Source of the DNA: Stenotrophomonas sp. VV52 | GTDB lineage: Bacteria > Pseudomonadota > Gammaproteobacteria > Xanthomonadales > Xanthomonadaceae | Length of the DNA stretch: 64,000 bases | NCBI RefSeq assembly: GCF_002893095.1 | Contig: NZ_PKQQ01000006.1 | Coordinates: 248,001-312,000, forward strand | Direction: 5' to 3' | Part shown: piece after piece, positions 8,278-18,256 of the stretch | Position numbering within the stretch: position 1 is the stretch's first letter | Layout of the letters: the number at the start of each line of letters is the position of its first letter | Program-made: the position numbers and the translations under genes | The notes under the pieces: model-generated | The model's database searches: none | What the model saw: only the letters and a program-made list of their open reading frames with translations | What the model was told of the DNA's origin: nothing

Positions 8278-9311
8278 TCAGCCCGCCGTGCGGATGCGCC
8301 GGGTGGCGTCCACGTAGTCGTGCATGCGCTGGCGGGCGCTGCCGTCGGCAATGGCGGCGCGGGCGCGGGCCAGGCCGTCGGCGATGCTGCTGGCCACGCC
8401 GGCGACGTACAGCGCCGCGCCGGCGTTGAGCGCCACGATGTCCAGCGCCGGGCCCGGCGCGTTGTCGAGCACGCCGCGCAGCATCGCGATCGATTCCTCC
8501 GGACCGCTTACCTTGAGGTTGCGGCTGGCCGACATGGCAATGCCGAAATCTTCCGGATGGATCTCGTACTCGCGGACCTTGCCATCGCGCAGCTCGCCGA
8601 CCAGCGTGCCGGCGCCCAGCGAGATCTCGTCCATGTTGTCGCGGCCCCACACCACCATGGCGCGCTCGGCGCCCAGCTCGCGCAGCACGCGCGCCTGGAT
8701 GCCCACCAGGTCCGGATGGAACACGCCCATCAGCACGTTGGTGGCACCGACCGGGTTGGTCAGCGGACCGAGGATGTTGAAGATGGTGCGTACGCCCATC
8801 TCGCGACGCACCGGCGCCACCACCTTCATCGCCGGGTGGTGCATCGGCGCGAACATGAAGCCGATACCGGTCTCCGTAATCGCCTGCGCCACTTCTTCCG
8901 GGCGCAGTTCGATGACCGCACCCAACGCTTCCACTGCGTCGGCGCTGCCGGACTTGGACGACACACTGCGGTTGCCGTGCTTGGCAACCCGCGCACCGGC
9001 TGCAGCGACCACGAACATCGCGCAGGTGGAGATGTTGAAGGTATGCGAGCCGTCGCCACCGGTGCCGACGATGTCGATCAGGTGGGTCTTGTCCTGCACC
9101 GGTACCGCCAAGGCCAGTTCGCGCATGACCGTGGCCGCGCCGGCAATCTCGCCGACCGTTTCCTTCTTGACCCGCAGGCCGGTGAGGATCGCCGCAGTCA
9201 TCACCGGCGAGACCTCGCCGCGCATCACCTGGCGCATCAGGTCGACCATTTCGTCGAAGAAGATTTCGCGGTGTTCGATGGTCCGCTGCAGCGCTTCGTG
9301 GGGGGTGAAGG

Positions 9312-9315
<4 letters not shown>
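8278..9315 (-). CDS. trpD: Anthranilate phosphoribosyltransferase
   Basis: 345 residues. It transfers phosphoribose from PRPP to anthranilate. The PRPP-binding glycine motif [15 protein letters not shown] and the [21 protein letters not shown] segment are clear. The start is the ATG at 9313-9315, which overlaps the TGA of trpG (ATGA); the open frame continues 56 codons upstream but only as a shadow of trpG. Not fused to the glutaminase domain. Confidence 0.97.
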
Positions 9316-9899
<584 letters not shown>

Positions 9900-9912
9900 C
9901 GGAATTTCCTGG

Positions 9913-11388
9913 TCAGAGGCCCTTGGCGGCCTGGGCTACAGCGCGGAACAGGGCGCGGCCCTTGTTCATGGTCTCGTCCCATTCCTTGCCCGGGTCCGAG
10001 TCGTAGACGATGCCGGCGCCGGCCTGCACGTGCAGGCGGCCGTCCTTGATCACCGCGGTGCGGATCGCGATGGCGGTGTCGGCGTCGCCATGCCAGCCGA
10101 TGTAGCCGATGCTGCCGGCATACACGTTGCGCTTGATCGGCTCCAGCTCGCGGATGACTTCCAGCGCGCGGATCTTCGGCGCGCCGCTGACGGTGCCCGC
10201 CGGGAAGGTGGCGCGCAGCACGTCGGCATAGCTCAGGCCCGGCTGCAGCTGCCCGGTAACTTCGCTGACGATATGCATGACGTGGCTGTAGCGCTCGATC
10301 ACGAACTGCTCGCCCACTTCCACCGTACCCGCCTTTGAAACACGCCCCGCATCGTTGCGGCCGAGGTCGATCAGCATCAGGTGCTCGGCGCGTTCCTTCG
10401 GATCGGCCAGCAGCTCGGCCTCCAGTGCGTTGTCTTCTTCCACCGTGGCGCCGCGCGGCCGGGTACCGGCGATCGGGCGCACGGTGACCTCGCCGTCCTG
10501 CAGGCGCACCAGGATTTCCGGCGAGGAGCCGACCACCTGCACGTCGCCGGTGTCGAGGAAGTACATGTACGGCGACGGGTTGAGCGCGCGCAGCGCCCGG
10601 TACACGTCCACCGGGCGCGCCTTGAACGGCACGCTCAGGCGCTGGCTGAGGACCACCTGGAAGATGTCGCCGGCGCGGATGTATTCCTTGGACTTGTCCA
10701 CTGCGGCGATGAAGCCTTCGCGGGTGAAGCCGGACACGAAGTCGTTTTCGTCCAGCACGTCGCGGGTGATCGGCGCCGGGTAGCCCGCACCGGGGGCGCG
10801 CAGCTTGGACACCAGGGCATCCAGGCGTGCCTGCGCGTCGTCCCACGCACCGGGCTGGCCAGGGTCGGCATGCACGATCAGGTACAGGCGGCCCTTGAGG
10901 TTGTCGAACACCGCCAGGTCTTCGGAATGCAGCAGCAGGATGTCCGGGGTGCCCAGCTCATCGCGGCCGCGCGGCGGGGCCAGGCGCGGTTCGATATAGC
11001 CGATGCACTCGAACCCGAACCAGCCGACCAGGCCGCCGGTGAAACCGGGCAGGCCCGCCAGCTTCGGCACCGAATGGGCGCTGCGCAGCGCCTCGACCTC
11101 GGTGAACGGGTCGGCCACCTCACGGGTTTCCACCACCTGCCCCGCCTCGCTGACGGTCAGGGTATGGCCGTGGAAGGCATACACGCGCCGCGCCGGCAGG
11201 CCGATGATCGAGTAGCGCCCGAAGCGTTCGCCGCCTTCGACCGATTCGAACAGATAGGTGTGCGGGCCGTCGGCGAGCTTCAGATAGACCGAAAGCGGCG
11301 TGTCCAGGTCGGACAGCACTTCGCGGACGACGGGGATGCGGGTATGGCCTTCAGCGGCCTGCTGCTGGAACTGCTCGAGCGTGATCAA
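9913..11388 (-). CDS. trpE: Anthranilate synthase component I
   Basis: 491 residues, uses chorismate and ammonia to make anthranilate. The chorismate-binding core at about 220-490 includes [45 protein letters not shown] and [14 protein letters not shown]. The [16 protein letters not shown] segment near residue 45 corresponds to the region that binds feedback tryptophan. The start is proposed as TTG at 11386-11388 ([13 protein letters not shown] follows), with AGGAAAG six bases upstream; relatives begin MITxEQF. The in-frame ATG 16 codons further up would swallow this ribosome binding site. First gene of trpEGDC-HAD. Confidence 0.95.
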   Translation of the reverse strand: MITLEQFQQQAAEGHTRIPVVREVLSDLDTPLSVYLKLADGPHTYLFESVEGGERFGRYSIIGLPARRVYAFHGHTLTVSEAGQVVETREVADPFTEVEALRSAHSVPKLAGLPGFTGGLVGWFGFECIGYIEPRLAPPRGRDELGTPDILLLHSEDLAVFDNLKGRLYLIVHADPGQPGAWDDAQARLDALVSKLRAPGAGYPAPITRDVLDENDFVSGFTREGFIAAVDKSKEYIRAGDIFQVVLSQRLSVPFKARPVDVYRALRALNPSPYMYFLDTGDVQVVGSSPEILVRLQDGEVTVRPIAGTRPRGATVEEDNALEAELLADPKERAEHLMLIDLGRNDAGRVSKAGTVEVGEQFVIERYSHVMHIVSEVTGQLQPGLSYADVLRATFPAGTVSGAPKIRALEVIRELEPIKRNVYAGSIGYIGWHGDADTAIAIRTAVIKDGRLHVQAGAGIVYDSDPGKEWDETMNKGRALFRAVAQAAKGL

Positions 11389-11518
11389 GACGACTTTCCT
11401 TCCGGGAAACGGCGGTGGCGGGACGGACGACGGCAACAGGCCACCATCGCCACCAACGGCGAGCGGAAGAAAGGGTATGCGGGGTCGTCAGAATGGACAC
11501 CCGGGGACTGTACCGCAT
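11389..11518 (-). promoter_or_regulatory. Candidate tryptophan-rich leader of trpE
   Basis: In the frame of an open stretch that begins at an ATG at 11518 (or GTG at 11500) and ends at 11351 inside trpE, the codons at 11441-11455 spell Trp-Trp-Arg-Trp-Trp. They lie 53-67 bases before the trpE start. The Trp-codon segment GGTGGCG can pair with CGCCACC close to the trpE ribosome binding site. There is no clear ribosome binding site for the leader and no T-run terminator, so the evidence for attenuation is suggestive only. Confidence 0.4.
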
Positions 11519-11600
11519 TGGCGGCACCGGATGGAACCCGCGCGCGCCCGGTCCAGTCACGGCCCCGCCGGCGGTTCAGCCGCCGACAGAGCCAGATGCG

Positions 11601-13985
11601 TCAACCCATGCGGCGTGCGGCCTGCTGCTCCTGTTCGCGCTGTTCGGCGCCCAGGTCGGTCACCAGCGCCGGTGTCGCAGCGGTGCGCTCCTGCTGGCGA
11701 GTGGCCTCGGCCACCTGCTCGGTGCTCACGCTGAGCGGCTGCTGGCGGCCGGCGACCACGTCCACCTGGGCCAGGTGGCGGTGCACCGACGTCAGGTCCT
11801 GGGTATCGACGGCGAAGACGCGGGTGCGGTCCTCGCTGAGTACGACCCGCTCGATGCGTTCCAGTCCTTCCTGCATGGCCTTGGCCGCGAGCGCACCGGC
11901 CAGCTGGTCGCTCTGCAGGTCGGGCACGCGGTTGTGGGCCGCATCGATCCCATGCACCCCGGACTGCGCACCCTGGAACATGTGGTACTGCCTGTGGCCT
12001 GGGTCGTTGATGCCGACCACCAGCGTGGAGGGCTCGGCGGCGACGGCCGCGTGCTTCTCCGCCGGGTGCTGGATGCGTTCGTGCTGTTCCAGCAGCGTGC
12101 GCGCGTGCGCCTCCTGCTTCCCGAGCTCGGCATCGAGACTGGGAATGACGGTATCGGCCATGCCATGGCGCGCGGCCGCCTCGCCGAACGACGGCATGAT
12201 GCGGTTCGCGAACACAGCGGTTTCGGCCAGGTTGAGAAGGTTCTGCGGGCGATTGGCGGTGGGCACATGCGTGGCGACGGCCGCCGCGGTCGCAGTACCC
12301 ACGCCACCTACCGTGGCCAGCACGGCAGGCGCCTGCGCGGTGACGTTCTTCACGTGGTACGCGGAGAAGTCGTAGCCCTGGTCGACGTAGGCACCGGCGG
12401 TGGCATAGCCATTTCGCAGGGTGCCGGCGACCCACTGGCCCTGGCGGTCGATGCCGTCAGCGACGCGTTGCCCGGCCGCCCGCACGGTGGCGGCGTCTTC
12501 GCGGGCTTCACGTTCGGCTTGAACGGCGCGGCTTTCCTGGGCGGTACGGATCTGCTCGGCGTTGGCCTGCAAGCGCTTCGATACGTCGTCCAGCCCGATC
12601 AGGTCCGCACCGGCAGACAGCGCCGACAGCGGCCCGGCCATCAGGTGGCCGCGCACGCGGTCGCGGGTGGCTTCCACCATGCCAGTCAGTTCGCGCCCAC
12701 TGGCGACCACCGTGGTGCCCCCCTGCACGCCAACGCGCAGCGTGGCCGAGCCGGTTTCCACCACCTTGCCGACCACCATGCCCTGCACCCGCGCGACCTG
12801 CTCCAGGCCATCACCGGTCTTGTCCAGTGCGTACGCCACTCCGGCACCGGCACGTTCGACCTGTTCGCCCGCAACGCGACCGGCGCGCATGCCCTGCGCA
12901 CCGGCGTGCAGCACGGTGGAGAGAGGACCCGCGAGTTCGGCGACCTGGCTGGGCGCGGCGGTGCGCGCGCGGTCGACCAGCTCGCCCTGCGCATTGCGGG
13001 TCTTGGCATCAAGCACGATTTCCATCTGGCCGGCGGCGACCGGCACGTTGCGCAGCGCTTCGTTGCCGGGCTTGGACCCCAGCTGCTCGACGAACTGTGC
13101 GGCGGCGGTCTGCGCCCCGGGCGGCAGCATCTCGCGCATCTTTTCGGTGACGAGCGACTGCATCATGGGTTCCTGCAGAAGCTTGCTGGCTTCGTTGGCC
13201 AGCAGCCCGTAGCCATTGCGCTGATGCTCGTTCAACCGCTGCAGACCGTTCTGCACATCGTTGAGCACTTCGCCACTGGTTTGATACGTATGCACGGTCT
13301 GCTGCGGATTGAACACAGGCAGCCCGTTGTCCTTGGCGTAACGCGAAGCGGTGTCGGGATGCAGGCCGGCTGCATTGAAGGTGGTGGCACGCGCACCGGT
13401 CACGGCCGAGGCCGCAGAGGCCATGCCGCCACCGAGGGAGTGGCCGGCGATCTCGAATCCACCGGGAATGTCGCGATTGATGGTCGCCGCGAGCCGCATC
13501 GCGCGATCGTAGTAGTCACTACGCATGCCGATGCCCTGCTGACCGTTGTTGAGGAAGTCCTCCCCGCCGGACTCGCGTCGCCCTCCGGGTGCAGACGGGT
13601 CGATGATTACGCCCGTCGAGCCTTTGTAGACCACGACCGGCTTGGCAGCTTCACCGAGCACGGCCTTGTCGGGCAGGTAGATCTCCGCACGGAACCCGGA
13701 CTGCAGGGGATGCAACAGGTCACGGACTTCATCGTCTTCCAGATTGATTCCCGCAGCGCGCAGCGTGGCGGGATCCTCGCTGGCACGCGACCAGCCCACC
13801 GGCGGTGCACCGTCGCCCTTTGCGGAAAGGTAGACATCGGCGGCGAGTCCGGACATCTCCCGTGCGTGATATGTCTCCTGAAGTCGATCTGCTTCGCTGT
13901 CATTGCCGCTGTCGCGCAGCTGCTGGACGAGGAGATGGTTCTGCTGGACGGCGCTGGCACGCGCCTGGAATTCGGGACCACTCAT
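11601..13985 (-). CDS. Predicted type IV secretion antibacterial effector: lipase-like domain plus XVIPCD
   Basis: 794 residues. The N-terminal third has an alpha/beta-hydrolase nucleophile elbow, FEIAGHSLGGGMASAAS, with Ser183 as the likely nucleophile, as in class 3 lipases. The middle is alanine-rich and helical with a hydrophobic stretch near 560-580 (APAVLATVGGVGTATAAAVAT). The last 130 residues fit the XVIPCD domain that docks on VirD4 in Xanthomonadales: DPGHRQYHMFQ, VHGIDAAHNR, LAGALAAKAMQEGLERIERVV and RVFAVDTQD, followed by a Gln/Glu-rich tail. The start at 13985 (MSGPEFQARAS) has GGAG six bases upstream. It is divergent from an ankyrin lipoprotein that is its probable immunity protein. 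Injected into rivals, it would degrade membrane lipids; the phospholipid bond attacked is unknown. Confidence 0.85.
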   Translation of the reverse strand: MSGPEFQARASAVQQNHLLVQQLRDSGNDSEADRLQETYHAREMSGLAADVYLSAKGDGAPPVGWSRASEDPATLRAAGINLEDDEVRDLLHPLQSGFRAEIYLPDKAVLGEAAKPVVVYKGSTGVIIDPSAPGGRRESGGEDFLNNGQQGIGMRSDYYDRAMRLAATINRDIPGGFEIAGHSLGGGMASAASAVTGARATTFNAAGLHPDTASRYAKDNGLPVFNPQQTVHTYQTSGEVLNDVQNGLQRLNEHQRNGYGLLANEASKLLQEPMMQSLVTEKMREMLPPGAQTAAAQFVEQLGSKPGNEALRNVPVAAGQMEIVLDAKTRNAQGELVDRARTAAPSQVAELAGPLSTVLHAGAQGMRAGRVAGEQVERAGAGVAYALDKTGDGLEQVARVQGMVVGKVVETGSATLRVGVQGGTTVVASGRELTGMVEATRDRVRGHLMAGPLSALSAGADLIGLDDVSKRLQANAEQIRTAQESRAVQAEREAREDAATVRAAGQRVADGIDRQGQWVAGTLRNGYATAGAYVDQGYDFSAYHVKNVTAQAPAVLATVGGVGTATAAAVATHVPTANRPQNLLNLAETAVFANRIMPSFGEAAARHGMADTVIPSLDAELGKQEAHARTLLEQHERIQHPAEKHAAVAAEPSTLVVGINDPGHRQYHMFQGAQSGVHGIDAAHNRVPDLQSDQLAGALAAKAMQEGLERIERVVLSEDRTRVFAVDTQDLTSVHRHLAQVDVVAGRQQPLSVSTEQVAEATRQQERTAATPALVTDLGAEQREQEQQAARRMG

Positions 13986-14099
13986 GGCAAGCTCCATTGC
14001 ACAGTGAAGGCGCGCGATCCCCCCGAGCCGCGCTGCTTATCGAATAGCAGAACACTTTGCTAATGTCACCCTTTCAGGGGCTTCAACATCAGGATGATC

Positions 14100-14969
14100 A
14101 TGCGCGTCAGTCTTCACAACATGATGACAAAAGGCCTCATAAGTGCGGCTTGGCTCACACTTTTTCTGGTCAATGGATGCGCCGCTTCCTCTTCACATGG
14201 GGCTGCGGATTACTTCGAAGGAAAAGCGCTGCAGCTTGCCGTGGCGACCGAGAACGGCGATGAAGACGCGATCATGCGACTGATCAAGGAGGAGGGCGTT
14301 GATCCTGACAGGACCTTCGCACGCAGGGACGGCATCCCGCTCGTGGCCTGGCCACTACGTGCACGAAACCTGGATGGTTTGCGCGCACTGCTGGTCAACG
14401 GCGCAGATCCCAATGCCCGCGAAGTGAAGCAGATGAACGGCCGGGAGATCCGCTTCAACAACGCGATGGTCTATGCGGCCAAAATGGACGACCCGCGCTT
14501 CCTCGAGCTGCTGCTCGAGCATGGCGGCGATCCGAACACGCGGAATTCTGCCAATGAAACGTTGATGCTCCAAGCGTTCCTCAGTGGCAATCAGTGGAAG
14601 AACATCCAGACATTGATTGCGCACGGGGCAAACATCAACGAGTCCAACCTCCGCAAGGGCGATGACACGGTCCTGAGCTGGTACACCGGTCGGGGTGGCT
14701 TCGATTCCGCGTATTGGTTGCTTGAGCACGGCGCCGATCCCACCTTGGCGTCGCGCCCGCCGGCAGGGTCAAGCGCTCCTTCGCGCCAGCTGATGGTGGA
14801 AGACATCTACTGGGAAATCACGACGCCCGACCTTCTGCCGTGGCAGAAGAAGTCTCAGGCATGGCTGGTTGCACGGGGCATTCCGCGTCCGCCGATGCCT
14901 GAGCACATCAGGAAAAAGCGGGAGGCGTTCGGTTTTCCGTCGCGGGAAGAGGATGTGCCGTTGTTGTGA
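14100..14969 (+). CDS. Ankyrin-repeat lipoprotein, predicted immunity protein of the adjacent effector
   Basis: 289 residues. The N-terminus is a lipoprotein signal ending in LTLFLVNGC (Cys27 from the chosen start), with Ala at +2, so it is probably carried to the outer membrane facing the periplasm. Residues about 40-230 hold four or five ankyrin units, with GADPNAR, GGDPNTR, GANINES and GADPTLA turns. The ATG at 14100 has AGG six bases upstream; ATGs at 14094, 14121 and 14124 are also possible. It is divergent from the lipase effector with about 110 bases between them. Periplasmic lipoproteins next to XVIPCD effectors are the known immunity proteins of this system; the pairing here is inferred from position. 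Confidence 0.75.
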   Translation: MRVSLHNMMTKGLISAAWLTLFLVNGCAASSSHGAADYFEGKALQLAVATENGDEDAIMRLIKEEGVDPDRTFARRDGIPLVAWPLRARNLDGLRALLVNGADPNAREVKQMNGREIRFNNAMVYAAKMDDPRFLELLLEHGGDPNTRNSANETLMLQAFLSGNQWKNIQTLIAHGANINESNLRKGDDTVLSWYTGRGGFDSAYWLLEHGADPTLASRPPAGSSAPSRQLMVEDIYWEITTPDLLPWQKKSQAWLVARGIPRPPMPEHIRKKREAFGFPSREEDVPLL

Positions 14970-14987
14970 GAGCAGCCGGGCAAAACA

Positions 14988-15009
14988 GCCGGGCAGAGCC
15001 CGGCTCTAC
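14988..15009. repeat. Single SMAG element overlapping the yegS stop
   Basis: The 22 bases form the hairpin AGCCGGGC / GCCCGGCT with the head GTAG on the minus strand. The TAG of this head (15006-15008) is the stop codon of yegS. It separates the convergent ankyrin and yegS genes. Confidence 0.8.
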
Positions 15010-15932
15010 GCCAGGAGCGTGCTGTCCAGCGGCAGGTGCATGCGCAGGCGCGATGCGACGCAGTCGATGCGGAAGCGACGTGCCTTTACCGGCTCGCCGT
15101 CCAGATTGAGTGTCATCGGTTCGTCGGCGTCGATCTCCACCCACGGCGCACGGGTGCGTTCGGCCACCTGCTCCAATGCACCCTGCTTGCCGCCGCGTAC
15201 CAGCGCGGCAAGTGTGGACGCGACTTCGCCACTGAGCTCTGGAATGACCGTGATATCCAGCAGACCATCGTCGACCAGCGCCTCCGGGCACAGCACCTGC
15301 CCGCCGCCGGCCTGGCGGCCGTTGCCGATTCCCAGTGCGATGAAGCCCCCTTCCCAGCTGAAGTCCGGCGTGCGCAGCCGTGCACGGATCGGCTCGATCC
15401 GGCCAAGCCGGGAGATGCCGGTAACCAGGTAGGCCAGGCCACCCAACACCTTCTTCAGACCTTCGTCGGTTTCCACCGTCACCTCGGTGCCGAAGCCGCC
15501 ACTGGCCACGTTGGCGCACCACCACAGATCGCCCTCGGCATCGATGCGCAGCAGGTCCAGCGGTCGGGCGGCTTGGGCCAGGATCATCTGCAGGGCCTGC
15601 AGCGGCTCGTCGGGGATCCCGGCGGCTGTGGCGAAGTCGTTGGCGGTGCCCAGCGGCACCAGTCCCAGCGAAGGCAGGGCGTCGGCCGTTTCATCGCGGT
15701 GCGCCAGAGTCTCCGCCACCTCGCTCAGGGTACCGTCGCCCCCGGCAGCAATGATCGTATCCACCCCGTGCTCGATGGCTTCGGCCACGTACCGCTCGGC
15801 ATCGCCATCCTCCCAGGTCACCCGGACTTCCAGGGTCACCCCCTGCTCGCGCAGCGCATGCACCGCCTCGCGCACCTCCTGGTTGCCGGTCGACTTGCCA
15901 TTGAGGATCAAACGCCAGCGAAGACCACGCAT
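15006..15932 (-). CDS. yegS: Lipid kinase YegS (diacylglycerol kinase catalytic domain family)
   Basis: 308 residues, close to E. coli YegS (299). The nucleotide-binding motif is [17 protein letters not shown] (about residues 60-76), followed by [19 protein letters not shown] and the [11 protein letters not shown] segment. Family members phosphorylate phosphatidylglycerol or related lipids with ATP and Mg2+ in the cytoplasm or at the inner membrane. The stop codon is supplied by an SMAG repeat. It is a single gene, convergent with the ankyrin lipoprotein. Confidence 0.92.
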   Translation of the reverse strand: MRGLRWRLILNGKSTGNQEVREAVHALREQGVTLEVRVTWEDGDAERYVAEAIEHGVDTIIAAGGDGTLSEVAETLAHRDETADALPSLGLVPLGTANDFATAAGIPDEPLQALQMILAQAARPLDLLRIDAEGDLWWCANVASGGFGTEVTVETDEGLKKVLGGLAYLVTGISRLGRIEPIRARLRTPDFSWEGGFIALGIGNGRQAGGGQVLCPEALVDDGLLDITVIPELSGEVASTLAALVRGGKQGALEQVAERTRAPWVEIDADEPMTLNLDGEPVKARRFRIDCVASRLRMHLPLDSTLLA

Positions 15933-16062
15933 ACAGCACTTCCACGGTAGGGGGGGGCGCAGGCTATCAGGGGGATGCGTCAGGCCCGGTGAACGTCATC
16001 AAACGGTCACTGACCACCCGGAGAATGGAAGTCCATAGCAGGGACGATGGATGGAGGCAGGA

Positions 16063-16794
16063 TCAGCCTCCCGCTATTCCCAGGGCCGCATTCGCAGGAG
16101 TGCGGTCTTTTTTTTCGTGCGCAGGTTCTTGTGCGTGTCCAACAGGCCTGGGGCAAACCGAGCGCATTCCGTCAACATGCTCGATCAGGCCTTTCGGAGT
16201 CGAAGACCACATTGGGTCCAGGATGAAATCCACTCCTTCCCGCCGGGCCAGTTTCGCCGCTGGAATGAAATCAGCGTCTCCAGCCATCAAGACGATTTGA
16301 CGCACCTGCCTTTTCAGTGCCAGCGACGAGATATCAATCCCGATCCGCATGTCGACACCTTTTTGCCTGACATTGGGATACAGGTCTTCCGCAGTCAGAT
16401 CACCGAATTGCATGCGTCCTTTCAAAAGCCCTTCAAGCACTCGGCTGCTTGCTGTCCAAGAGCTCAACTCGGTGAGGTGGCCAAGTCGCAGCGCAACCTT
16501 TCGCATGTGACGCAACCGATCATGAAGTTCCGTGCGGAAAACGGCCTCAGCAGACTTCGCGAAGTCCACGCATTGCCCCGAAATCGGGTTGTGCATCTTC
16601 TTGGTCAACGGCGGGCAGTCGTAGAAGAAGATGCGGTAAAGCGATCTTGTTTCCTCAGACGGAGGCGTCAGGTGCGCTAGCGCCCACCGATGCGCAAGCT
16701 CAGCAGCGCGCCCGGCGTCGTAGCAGTTGTGCGGCTCAATGCGACGAAAGCGCTTGATGAAATAGCCGCCATCAGTCAGGACTGCGGTTGGCAT
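16063..16794 (-). CDS. NYN-domain (PIN-like) putative RNase
   Basis: 243 residues. NYN domains are metal-dependent nucleases related to PIN domains. The acidic motifs are visible: VLTDGGYFIKR at the start, KGVDMRIGIDISSL in the middle and LMAGDADFIPAAKLARREG followed by GVDFILDPMW. It has no partner gene on its strand. The ATG at 16794 is preferred because GGTGGGG lies about six bases upstream; an ATG at 16812 is possible. The last 25 codons run through an inverted repeat with a T-run on the other strand, so the tail is probably not a conserved part. Codon use is looser and G+C lower than in neighbouring genes, which suggests acquisition by transfer. Confidence 0.75.
   Translation of the reverse strand: MPTAVLTDGGYFIKRFRRIEPHNCYDAGRAAELAHRWALAHLTPPSEETRSLYRIFFYDCPPLTKKMHNPISGQCVDFAKSAEAVFRTELHDRLRHMRKVALRLGHLTELSSWTASSRVLEGLLKGRMQFGDLTAEDLYPNVRQKGVDMRIGIDISSLALKRQVRQIVLMAGDADFIPAAKLARREGVDFILDPMWSSTPKGLIEHVDGMRSVCPRPVGHAQEPAHEKKDRTPANAALGIAGG
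16085..16115 (+). terminator. Rho-independent terminator pointing right, inside the NYN gene 3' end
   Basis: On the plus strand GCCGCA (16085-16090) pairs with TGCGGT (16101-16106) and is followed by TC and eight T residues (16108-16115). A second hairpin, GGAGGC/GCCTCC, lies just upstream (16053-16071). No gene on this strand is known to need it, so it may end a small RNA or be left from an older arrangement. Confidence 0.6.
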
Positions 16795-17043
16795 TGACAG
16801 CCCCACCTGCACTTCGCGAAAGAAAAAGCCCCCGGTTTGGCCGTCCCTGGATGAGGTGGGAGGCGTACTTGGAGGGCTGGATGCGGTTGATTCTGCTGAC
16901 TCTCGCCAAGCCTGGCAAGCAGATTGTCTCTATCGGTATTCCAAACCTGATTGGGTGTGCCTATAAAGGGTGCAGCCCTTACTCAGGCCATCTGAGTTTT
17001 CGTCCGCCACAACCGCATCAGCAGTTCGTGTGATCGCAGCGCC

Positions 17044-17535
17044 TCAGCCGTTTCCGGCGAAGGCCTTCAACGCATCGCCTTCCAGCCGGTACACCGTCCA
17101 TTCACTCTGCGGCTTCGCGCCGGCCGCTTCGTAGAATTTGATGGCCGGTTCGTTCCAGTCCAGCACCGACCATTCAAAGCGGCCGCAGCCTTCGGCGACG
17201 GCGATGCGGGCGATGTGCTGCAGCAGTGCCTTGCCGGCGCCGCTGCCGCGATGGGCCGGGCTGACGTACAGGTCTTCCAGGTAGATGCCGTTGCGGCCCA
17301 GCCAGGTGGAATAGTTGTAGAAGTACACCGCGTAGCCGATGGCGGTGCCATCGACTTCGCATACCAGCGCGCGGGCCTTGGCGTCGTCGCCGAACAGGCT
17401 GGCGACGATGCCGGCTTCGTCGGTCTGCACCGACGATTCGGCCTTCTCATAGATCGCCAGTTCGCGGATGAAGCGCAGGATCAGCGCGGCATCGGCGGCA
17501 GTGGCGGTGCGGATCTGCAGGCCGGCCGCGCCCAT
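17044..17535 (-). CDS. GNAT family N-acetyltransferase, SSAT-like
   Basis: 163 residues. The acetyl-CoA binding loop is seen in VSPAHRGSGAGKALLQHIA, preceded by GIYLEDLYV and followed by CGRFEWSVLDWNEPAIKFYEAAGA and EWTVYRLEGDAL. This combination is typical of the diamine or thialysine acetyltransferase (spermidine/spermine-N-acetyltransferase-like) branch, so a polyamine or amino acid amine is a possible substrate, unproven. It starts two bases after the rpe stop and is probably co-transcribed with rpe. Confidence 0.85.
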   Translation of the reverse strand: MGAAGLQIRTATAADAALILRFIRELAIYEKAESSVQTDEAGIVASLFGDDAKARALVCEVDGTAIGYAVYFYNYSTWLGRNGIYLEDLYVSPAHRGSGAGKALLQHIARIAVAEGCGRFEWSVLDWNEPAIKFYEAAGAKPQSEWTVYRLEGDALKAFAGNG

Positions 17536-17537
17536 GC

Positions 17538-18215
17538 TCAGCCCCGCGCCTTGGCGACGTTGTGGCGCATCTGGTCGATCACGTCCTTGTAGCTGACCGG
17601 CGCGTTGAAAATGGCCGAGCCGGCCACGAACGCATCGGCGCCGGCGGCGGCGATCGCGCTGATGTTGTCGGCCTTGACCCCACCGTCGATCTCCAGGCGC
17701 ACGTCGCGGCCGCTGGCATCGATCTTCTGGCGGACCACGCGCAGCTTGTCCAGCGCCGAGGGAATGAAGGCCTGGCCGCCGAAGCCCGGGTTGACCGACA
17801 TCAGCAGCACCAGGTCCAGGTCGTCCAGCACCCAGTCCAGGATGTCCACCGGCGTACCCGGATTGAGCACCAGGCCGGGCTTGCAGCCCAGCGAGCGGAT
17901 CAGCTGGATGGTGCGGTGCACGTGTCGGCTGGCTTCGGGATGGAAGCTGATGTAGGTGGCACCGGCCTCGGCGAAGTCCGGAATGATGCGGTCCACCGGT
18001 TCCACCATCAGGTGCACGTCGATCGGCGCGGTCACGCCGTGCTTGCGCAGTGCCTGGCAGACCATCGGGCCGATGGTCAGGTTCGGCACGTAATGGTTGT
18101 CCATCACGTCGAAATGCACCCAGTCGGCGCCGGCGGCGAGCACGTTGTCCACTTCTTCGCCAAGGCGGGCGAAGTTGGCGGACAGGATGGACGGGGCAAT
18201 GATGCAGTTGGACAT
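17538..18215 (-). CDS. rpe: Ribulose-phosphate 3-epimerase
   Basis: 225 residues, the standard size. It interconverts ribulose 5-phosphate and xylulose 5-phosphate in the pentose phosphate pathway, with a metal ion in a (beta/alpha)8 barrel. The motifs [58 protein letters not shown] and [13 protein letters not shown] are present. First gene of rpe-GNAT. Confidence 0.97.
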   Translation of the reverse strand: MSNCIIAPSILSANFARLGEEVDNVLAAGADWVHFDVMDNHYVPNLTIGPMVCQALRKHGVTAPIDVHLMVEPVDRIIPDFAEAGATYISFHPEASRHVHRTIQLIRSLGCKPGLVLNPGTPVDILDWVLDDLDLVLLMSVNPGFGGQAFIPSALDKLRVVRQKIDASGRDVRLEIDGGVKADNISAIAAAGADAFVAGSAIFNAPVSYKDVIDQMRHNVAKARG

Positions 18216-18256
18216 GGCCGGGGCCTTCAGGACGTATGAAAAGAGGGGGCGCGCGC

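Noticed and set aside
11415-14063. An 882-codon plus-strand frame over the effector gene
   Set aside because: No motif and no start support; the opposite strand encodes a lipase and XVIPCD protein.
16788-17033. An 81-codon plus-strand open frame upstream of the GNAT gene
   Set aside because: No ribosome binding site, no family features and poor codon use. The region may hold remnants of an inserted piece but I cannot support a gene.
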